Of a stretch of DNA of 64,000 nt, positions 57,715 to 64,000 are shown one piece after another. This DNA is from Branchinecta lynchi. Its lineage: Eukaryota > Arthropoda > Branchiopoda > Anostraca > Branchinectidae. Location: contig JAKZAP010000021.1 in assembly GCA_023053575.1 (NCBI GenBank), positions 11,346,212 to 11,410,211 on the forward strand, written 5' to 3'. The first letter of the stretch is position 1. The number at the start of each line of letters is the position of its first letter. Both the position numbers and the translations under genes were made by a program. The notes beneath the pieces were generated by a model. The model made no database searches, was not told where the DNA came from, and saw nothing but the letters and a program-made list of their open reading frames with translations.

Positions 57715-57835
57715 CAGCTTGAGTCTGAAGAGGACCCTTGCCAAGAAAGGCCGAATATAGCTCTAATAAAATGTAGCTGACATATCCAAATGTGATTTTT
57801 GTCAAATCGCAGTCAGCTTGGGCTGAAGGAATAGC
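57715..57835 (+). repeat. Family B hammerhead-like copy with tail
   Basis: GTCTGAAGAGGACCC, loop, AGGCCGAATATAGC: the GAAA box has become GAAT. Then ATATCC and the tail AGTCAGCTTGGGCTGAAGG. Core mutated, probably inactive. Confidence 0.65.
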
Positions 57836-57926
57836 TAAGGAAAAAAGAGAAAACAGACCATAACTGCCAACAACAGAGACGTATGAAGCACGAAAACGTA
57901 GAAAACGCACTTAGAAATCACGTTAG

Positions 57927-58243
57927 AGGACCTGTCTTACCTATAATACTAACGCATCCTACTTCCTCGGAGACCCCAACTTCGTACGGTGCATTCTAAC
58001 CCCTCTATCAAACACGCTGATTTTCTCACTAGCCGTCCTCACCACGCTGCCAACGGTTGTCTGCGAGGAGTTTTTCCATCAGAAAAAACAGTTATGAAAA
58101 TTGTTTCCCTGTTTTCGCTATAGGTCAACGGTCTCGGAAAAGGCTTAAAAGAGCCAAAACCGTGGGTTATTTGTTGAAAGCATAGCCTAGTTTTAAAGTA
58201 TTTATATACTGAAAGTTGAAGTGTAAATAGGGTGAGGGATCCT
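57927..58243 (-). mobile_element. Family C MITE, 317 bp
   Basis: The left border is TTAG (decayed TTAA, 57923-57926) plus AGGACCTGTCTTACC. The right end is GGTGAGGGATCCT and TTAA at 58244-58247. It is strongly similar to 53.64-53.99 kb and, inverted, 18.32-18.69 kb. Confidence 0.85.
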
Positions 58244-58735
58244 TTAAGTAAACAATTCGCGAGTTATGCCATTATTTTACAGCCGTGTCACAGCATTGTT
58301 CTAATCAGAGGTAGTAAATTAATTTAATTAGTGTCTTTTTGGAAATTGCCTATATACAGTGTGATTTTCACAACTACTAATTGCAGTTGTACTAAACGCG
58401 GAAGGTCACCTTATAATATGTCACTCACGGTATTGTCAACATTTCGCTCAAGGAGATAGTTTTCAGTTGCGGCTGTGATGGTCATGAGCTCGCGTGCTTT
58501 GAGACAATAAAACAGATAGCCCAATGCCACTGTCTTTTCATGTCTATAAATCAGACAGGAGCACTCAGCTAACAACTCTGTCCAGATAGGAAACGTAAAA
58601 TGACCAAACGGTCAGGTGTGCTCAGGTCGCAATATTTAACGAAAAATATTTGGTTGAAAAGTTCTATCAATCAGTCAAATCGTTTATTGACAAACCAACT
58701 TCGTAGCTTTCTTCGATAGAAGATGCTAAATTACG

Positions 58736-59100
58736 TTGGTCATCCAATTAAGGGCAAACTGCCTTCCAATTCAGAGCAGGCAGAAGGTTTTTGACAGAGG
58801 TAGTTTGGTTCCTGATGGGAGGTATGCTTGCCCACTTTGTGAGAAGGAGGAAGAAAATTTGGACCATTTTCTTCGTAGATGCCCGAAACTTTCTGATTTA
58901 AGGAAAATTTATCTAGAGGGTGTGATTTTATCACTTCCTGAAATTTTGAGCAATAGTAACCCTACCGTTATTACTCGAGTGGGCGTGTACATAGATAAAT
59001 CTTTAGAGCTAAGAAGGAGACTGATTGTTTAAGTTATATTTTTGTTTGTTTGTGTATATGGCCCGTGGGCTTTTGAAATACACTAATCTATCTATCTATA
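58736..59100 (+). pseudogene. 3' end of a LINE ORF2 with C-terminal zinc motif
   Basis: The open frame 58736-59032 contains YACPLCEKEEENLDHFLRRC, a CX2CX8HX4C motif typical of the C-terminus of many LINE ORF2 proteins, and ends DKSLELRRRLIV. Upstream frames are shifted (LSSIEDAKLRWSSN in another frame at about 58700), so the copy is truncated and frameshifted. The 3' untranslated region carries a GGCCCGTGGGC hairpin, GAAATACA and an ATCT tandem tail to 59100. It is a different family from the 29-33 kb LINE, whose C-terminus lacks the zinc motif. Confidence 0.75.
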
Positions 59101-59798
59101 GTAATAAAATAAATATATTACACTAGTTGTTCACTTCGTTAAAAATCTCTGTAAAAAAGGGCACAAACAAGTTCATGAACCTTGAAGTTCGTCCTCTGAC
59201 AGGCACTAGTTCGTTTTGCTGTCTTGTCCTGCTATTTTTCGGAGCATCAGGGGGGAGTAATGATCACTTGTTCTCATTTGCCAGCTTTTTTTTCCAAAGT
59301 TTAATATCAGTTCTGTCCTTCGGTAGAAGAGGGTTATTACGGGTAGATGGAAAGCAGTGCTAAAACTTCCCTACTGTGTATGAAAACAAATTCACTGATG
59401 GGTGATGCACCTATGCTAGGGGTTGTCGGCTAGACCCTAGCTCTCAAAGGACTCGTCTTCGCCACATTAGCAGTGTTATAAAGCGAGTCTAGGATTCCTG
59501 TCGCTCTTGCTGATGACTAGGAGTGGAGGCTAGCCGAAAGAATTACGGCGTTGGAGGTTTTTGAAATTCAATAGACTGTGCTCCGCCACTTCCTTCCTAA
59601 GTTCCCAAGTGGGGTTGTTTACACTAAAATCACCCGAGTGGCTTAACCGCTTATCCAGTCAGAAAATGATAAATAAGTCGGTGGGTCGTAGAAATCTGCT
59701 CGGGGGTCACAGAGGAACTGCTTCCCGATAATGTATCCGTACTTTTGTTCAGTGTTTATTGCATTTTCGTTGAACGAAACATTTGCTGATATCGCGAC
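59101..59798. other. No gene recognised
   Basis: Only short frames without motifs. Confidence 0.45.
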
Positions 59799-59843
59799 AA
59801 TTCAGTTCAGTTCATTTATTTATATCCGCCAAAGCTGGCGAGG
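59799..59843 (-). repeat. LINE 3' end, minus strand
   Basis: Minus strand: GCCAGCTTTGGCGGATATAA then ATAAATGAACTGAACTGAA. Hairpin, GGCGGA, AATAAA-like signal and ACTGA tail units. Confidence 0.6.
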
Positions 59844-59981
59844 CGATTAGACAATAATAAGTAAATAGTACGTCTAGTGCTGGTCAGTAATTACATCATA
59901 CTTTCGCAAAATCTACATTCAATTCATTTAAAAGGATTACACTATGGATTTTTTTTTTTTAGTAAATATAAGAAGATAATA

Positions 59982-59986
<5 letters not shown>

Positions 59987-60020
<34 letters not shown>
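59987..60020. repeat. (AT)n microsatellite
   Basis: An uninterrupted AT dinucleotide run of about 17 units. Confidence 0.95.
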
Positions 60021-60024
<4 letters not shown>

Positions 60025-60754
60025 CCAAAGGCCATATACAGGATAAACAAACAACTCATAGGAAACTAAACAAAATAACAAACTAAGAAACAACACTTCT
60101 CAACTCGAGTGCTTTTTGCACAAAATTACCAAAAGAAACAATCACTCTTGGTGACGTAGAGCGTAAGACACCAAAAAGCTGACCACCATTCCCAGAAAAT
60201 AATGAACCCCTTAAGTAATATAATTACTTTATTGCTTTAAAAGTCCGAGGGCCATTTCATCCGAGTTGGCTTCAAGCAGAAATAGGCCCTCTTTAAGGAT
60301 AAGAAATAAATTTTCCAGGAAATGGAAATCCACTTGTGTCTAATGTCTGCGAAATGCTTCCGTGTTCCAGAGAAAAGATAGGACTGGACACATGGCCTGT
60401 CGGTTCACGCCCTTTGACAGGGAGGGTCGGATAAGAAAGTCGAGCTTTTCCGGGTTTCCAGCTTCCGCGATGAGGATTTTACGATCGGAACTCGTCTCGA
60501 GAATTCCCAATTGGAAACAATGGGGATAACAAATGTTCTAAAGGAATGCGACCTTTGGACATGATTCTTAAAGCTCGAGTCGCAGCAGATGCAATATCTG
60601 TTCCAGTATTATAAATTTGTTGGATTTATAGTAATCGTGGGATAGTTCGTATGAATACTGGACAGAGCTTGGTTATCATCAACTTGTCTTCTTAAATGTA
60701 GCGTGAACTCTAAGAGGCTAAGACAAGAACTAGACACTTTTTACTTAAGTGACT
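60021..60754. other. No gene recognised
   Basis: No motif-bearing frame on either strand. Confidence 0.45.
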
Positions 60755-60762
60755 CTTCTGGC

Positions 60763-60903
60763 CAAGGCCGTATCCAGGGAGGGGGTAGGGGGTTGACCCC
60801 CTACCTCCGAAACATACAAAAATAACAAAAATATAATTTGTATAGGCAACCCCCCCCCCGAGAGGCACCACCCCCCTAAAAAAAATTCCTGGATACGGGT
60901 CTG
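60763..60903 (-). mobile_element. Family A MITE with perfect 8-bp target duplication
   Basis: CAAGGCCGTATCCAGGG to CCTGGATACGGGTCTG. CTTCTGGC is duplicated exactly at 60755-60762 and 60904-60911. Shorter than most copies. Confidence 0.9.
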
Positions 60904-63289
60904 CTTCTGGCCCTGCGTGAATATTGGCTGCGTTTGATTTTAATCTTACTTTTCTGCTCAAAGTTAGACGACATCCAAAGTAATTTTTCCTAAACTGTAC
61001 ATGGTACTGTACCTATTTCCTTTTCTGCGTTTACTGGGCATTCATTTCTGTGTACTGTAATTTCGATTAGCAATAGATTAGCCCCCCGCCCCCCAGGTTG
61101 GTATCGCTGCATTAATTATCGCGCCAAATTAATTTTTAACTGTTCGGGGCTCCTCGCTATGTCGTTTACTTTTCCCTGTCCATTAAAACGTTCCAGTCAG
61201 CAAACTTTTGAAAAAGACCTTTTGGAAATTCCTGGAATTGCTTCCATGACTACGGTTGTAAACATTTCCAAAGTTTCGAATGTAAACTTCCCTATGTCAT
61301 AAAGTTTGGATTCCTTTTAGTAGTGTTCCTTGGAACAATCCACTCTTGCGAGCGCTGTAGCAGCTGTCAGCTTTGGGTTTTGGTTTTCATCGTTTTTCGT
61401 GGAGCTAATAACTCGTGAACCAGTGCACCTAACCTAACTTAGCCAAACTTGGTACACTTATGGGTATTAAGGTCTAGTTGTGTCTTTTAGGGGTCCCCAC
61501 ACCCACCCGGTTCAGGGGCAAATGGGCCCAGGTTGCCCGGTGAATAATGTTCATAACTTGACCAGAGCTGGACATGGGACAATGAAATTCCTTGTACTTG
61601 TAGATCCTATGGCTGGAAAATTTAAAGGAAGTAGGAGGATCGAAAATCCCCTTTGAAAAAGACCATTTAGTTTATTTATTTGTTCGTCCTCACCTATCGC
61701 TAACCATGCCGTTTGCTTCCTTCTACAATTCTTCATGTCTTTGAATACGTTCCTTTTAACGAGAGCGATTGTTCTAAAAAAAAATCCCTCGTAGCGATCA
61801 CTCTTAACAGTTCAATTTCCACCCTCCGATTCCAAACTCCGACTTAACCCCATGTCGGACCTCCCATCCCTTTTTCTCTCAACAAAGGGCGGAAGCTGGC
61901 GATCTCTGCCCCTGAAAATAAATTCTGAAAAATGGGAATAATTATAATTTGCTTCTGCTGCTTACCGTTCGGTCACAGGTGGCGTGCGGCCTGGCGAGTA
62001 CCCTTTCAGAGTTGGTAATTAATTCTTAAACCCTCGTAACTGGAGACCACACAAAAATAAGTTTTTTTTTTTCGATTCGAATTAGCCACAGATCTCTTTT
62101 TGACCAGATGGACCACGCATTGGGCTAATTCTAGCTCCCTTGGTTACATTTTTTGGGCGGGACGGGGTTATACCCCGGTAAATTACCGTAAAATTACCAC
62201 TTTACTTTTTTGTAATATTTTGAAGCGTAAACGCAAGGCATCTTAAACTGGAGCAGGCCATACGTCAAGTGATACCGGTCGGCCAGTCATGTCAGAAATA
62301 AAACTCATACTTGATTTCGTACGGTATACATTGTTGATGATCACACCGAGGTAATAGTTTAAAGCACCACCATCGGTGAGTTGAACCGCCACTTCATAAA
62401 TCTAACCTGTCTTATAAACATGTGTTTTAATCGCAGAACGATTATAACGTTTCAGTTGAATATTTGCGATAGTAGATAAGGTGAAACTCTTTTTTTTTAA
62501 GAATAATAAAAAAAGTGCATTTTTAGTAGAGTAAAAAACTGAAAAATTCGGCTTCCGCATAGCCAAATCGAAACAGAAGAACGATTTACAAACCTGGACC
62601 AAACATACATTTCAATATTAGCACTTATTTATTTACTATCACCAAAAGTAGTACGTCTTTCACGGGAATAAGTTAGTCGATAACCGTTTTGATTAAATCA
62701 AAAGAACACTTTTTAATTATTCTAGAGCAAAAAATGGCTCCTCTTGTAGCCATGTCTAAACGAACGAACCGCTCTGGAAGTACGAACCTGAAACTTCTCT
62801 GGGGATCTAATTATGATAATTTGCCAAAATTTGGAATTCGTGATGCACATTTCCACTTGATGTACGCCGGCTGAAATGATCGACTTTTTGACATTTGCCT
62901 TGGGAGAGAATGACGTGTGAAATGAGGCATACACCTCTGGAAATTTCAGTAGGTTGGCATTGTTAGCTACCGCTAAAATGATATTTGCTGGCAGATTTTT
63001 CGCGAAGCCTGAAGTGCTAATTTCGACAGTGATCGTTTACATCTCTTCATCTGAATAGAGTAACATACATTTCCCGTTTGATCTTGGTCTAGTTTAAATG
63101 AAGGTGTGTTAGGAGTTCTACTTAGTGTCTGATGTCCTAGGCAAGGGCGCTTTGTTGATGGAAGATCGTTCGTTAGTGGATTTTCTTGTCAGTTTGTTAT
63201 GTCTTTATTCTTCTTTTCTTCTTCTTTTTTTGTCTCCTTATTTCTTCTTTGTTTGGTTTGTTTCCTTCCCTTAGGACTATACAATAAAG
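60904..63289. other. No gene recognised
   Basis: Overlapping short frames on both strands (for example 62689-62934). No splice-bounded coding block could be supported. Confidence 0.4.
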
Positions 63290-63374
63290 AATATGCACCG
63301 CCCATTGCCAGGCCTTATGGTGGGGCCATAAAGAGTTAATGGTGTTCACTATGAATAAACTAAACTAAACTGAT
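63290..63374 (+). repeat. Retroposon 3' end with ACTAA tail
   Basis: CCAGGCCTTATGGTGGGGCC hairpin region, then CACTATGAATAAACTAAACT with three ACTAA-type units. Layout as in the other LINE tails. Confidence 0.5.
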
Positions 63375-64000
63375 TGAATCCTAAAAATAACAAATTAATT
63401 CGATGTATTTGTACTATGCACACATTGTTGTTGATCATCATATGTGTTAGTTGACATGTTGGGTTTGTTGTGTGTGATTTATTTTAATTATTTTCAGACG
63501 TGTTTTTTCTTTTAGTTTGTGAGTATGAACTAATTCAAACGTTTAATTTACATGTTCTAGTTTTGTAATTTTGAAATACCGTCTACGTGAGAGCAAATGG
63601 CAGATCTTATGGGAAACTTCTACTAGAAGAACACACATTGCCAGTGCTAGTAATATCACATCTTCACACAATGAAAGCCAGATTTAAACCGGGTCGAAAT
63701 TTTATAGGGGCTAAATTCTAGAGATGTTAAATCGCTGCAGAATTAATGTGAGAATCCAATACAAGCCTCCATTTCCATATTATAAGAATAGAAATGAATG
63801 TACAGTAAAGCAAACATGCTAAACCCTGGCCTTCGGATTTCCATATTCTAAGAATAGAACTGAGAATAAATGGAACTACGATTGCACGATCTTATAATGC
63901 AATTTGCAATACTATTCAAGGGCTCGTATAATATAATACATCTGCTTGTTGGACAATGGTCAATATGAGACCTTTAGACTGGGATCGGTCAGCTGGCGGG
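63375..64000. other. No gene recognised
   Basis: The phrase TTCCATATT(A/C)TAAGAATAGAA recurs at about 63773 and 63840. Nothing else identified. Confidence 0.4.

Overview
The window is non-coding-rich nuclear DNA from a eukaryote, most likely a marine invertebrate animal. The grounds are AT-rich background, GT-AG splice signals, a rhomboid-type exon, an animal-style two-ORF LINE and a dense population of short non-autonomous transposons. I cannot name the species. There are no prokaryotic operons, no CRISPR array and no convincing structural tRNA or rRNA gene. One 100-N scaffold gap lies at 49870-49969.

Coding content is small. (1) A minus-strand non-LTR retrotransposon at about 29.1-33.0 kb has an uninterrupted endonuclease/reverse-transcriptase ORF2, overlapped by an ATGA junction with a zinc-knuckle ORF1 that lacks its 5' end. 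(2) One well-formed exon at 50227-50457 looks like the membrane-entry segment of a rhomboid-related protease. A CCAAT-box region ending in a splice donor near 46.1-46.3 kb may be its promoter and 5' leader exon. (3) A broken coding-like block lies on the minus strand at 45.4-45.95 kb. (4) A second LINE 3' end lies at 58.7-59.1 kb.

The rest is a mosaic of repeat families that can be told apart by their ends and target duplications. Family A is a GC-rich MITE (CAGGCCCGTATCCAGG ends, 8-bp duplications, hAT-like) with complete copies at 5.5, 9.1, 12.3, 18.1, 18.9, 19.6, 27.2, 49.8 and 60.8 kb. Family B is a short retroposed element carrying a hammerhead-ribozyme-like motif, with 11-13-bp target duplications and copies from 2.8 to 57.8 kb. 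Family C is flanked by TTAA (piggyBac-like). Family D is about 0.8-1 kb, bounded by GGGATCCC palindromes and containing about 140-bp internal tandem units. Family G has CACTGTAAAA ends and 2-bp duplications (CACTA/EnSpm-like). Single or double copies include a 942-bp foldback element with a 9-bp duplication, a CAGAGATGGG hAT MITE, a 298-bp TACTAC-rich inverted-repeat element, and a tandem trio of tRNA-derived SINE-like units.

By region: 0-6 kb foldback element and D family; 6-13 kb duplications and MITEs; 13-19 kb C, D and B families interleaved; 19.8-22.3 kb SINE trio and a 1.6-kb inverted-repeat element; 23-29 kb AT-rich, few features; 29-33 kb LINE; 33-38 kb B, D and minisatellite elements; 38.5-42.4 kb a CACTG-ended element holding a higher-order repeat array; 43-52 kb mixed, with the rhomboid exon; 52-64 kb mostly unrecognised DNA with scattered repeats. 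The most notable possibly undescribed system is family B: its repeat body keeps the hammerhead core residues and often occurs as an inverted pair.
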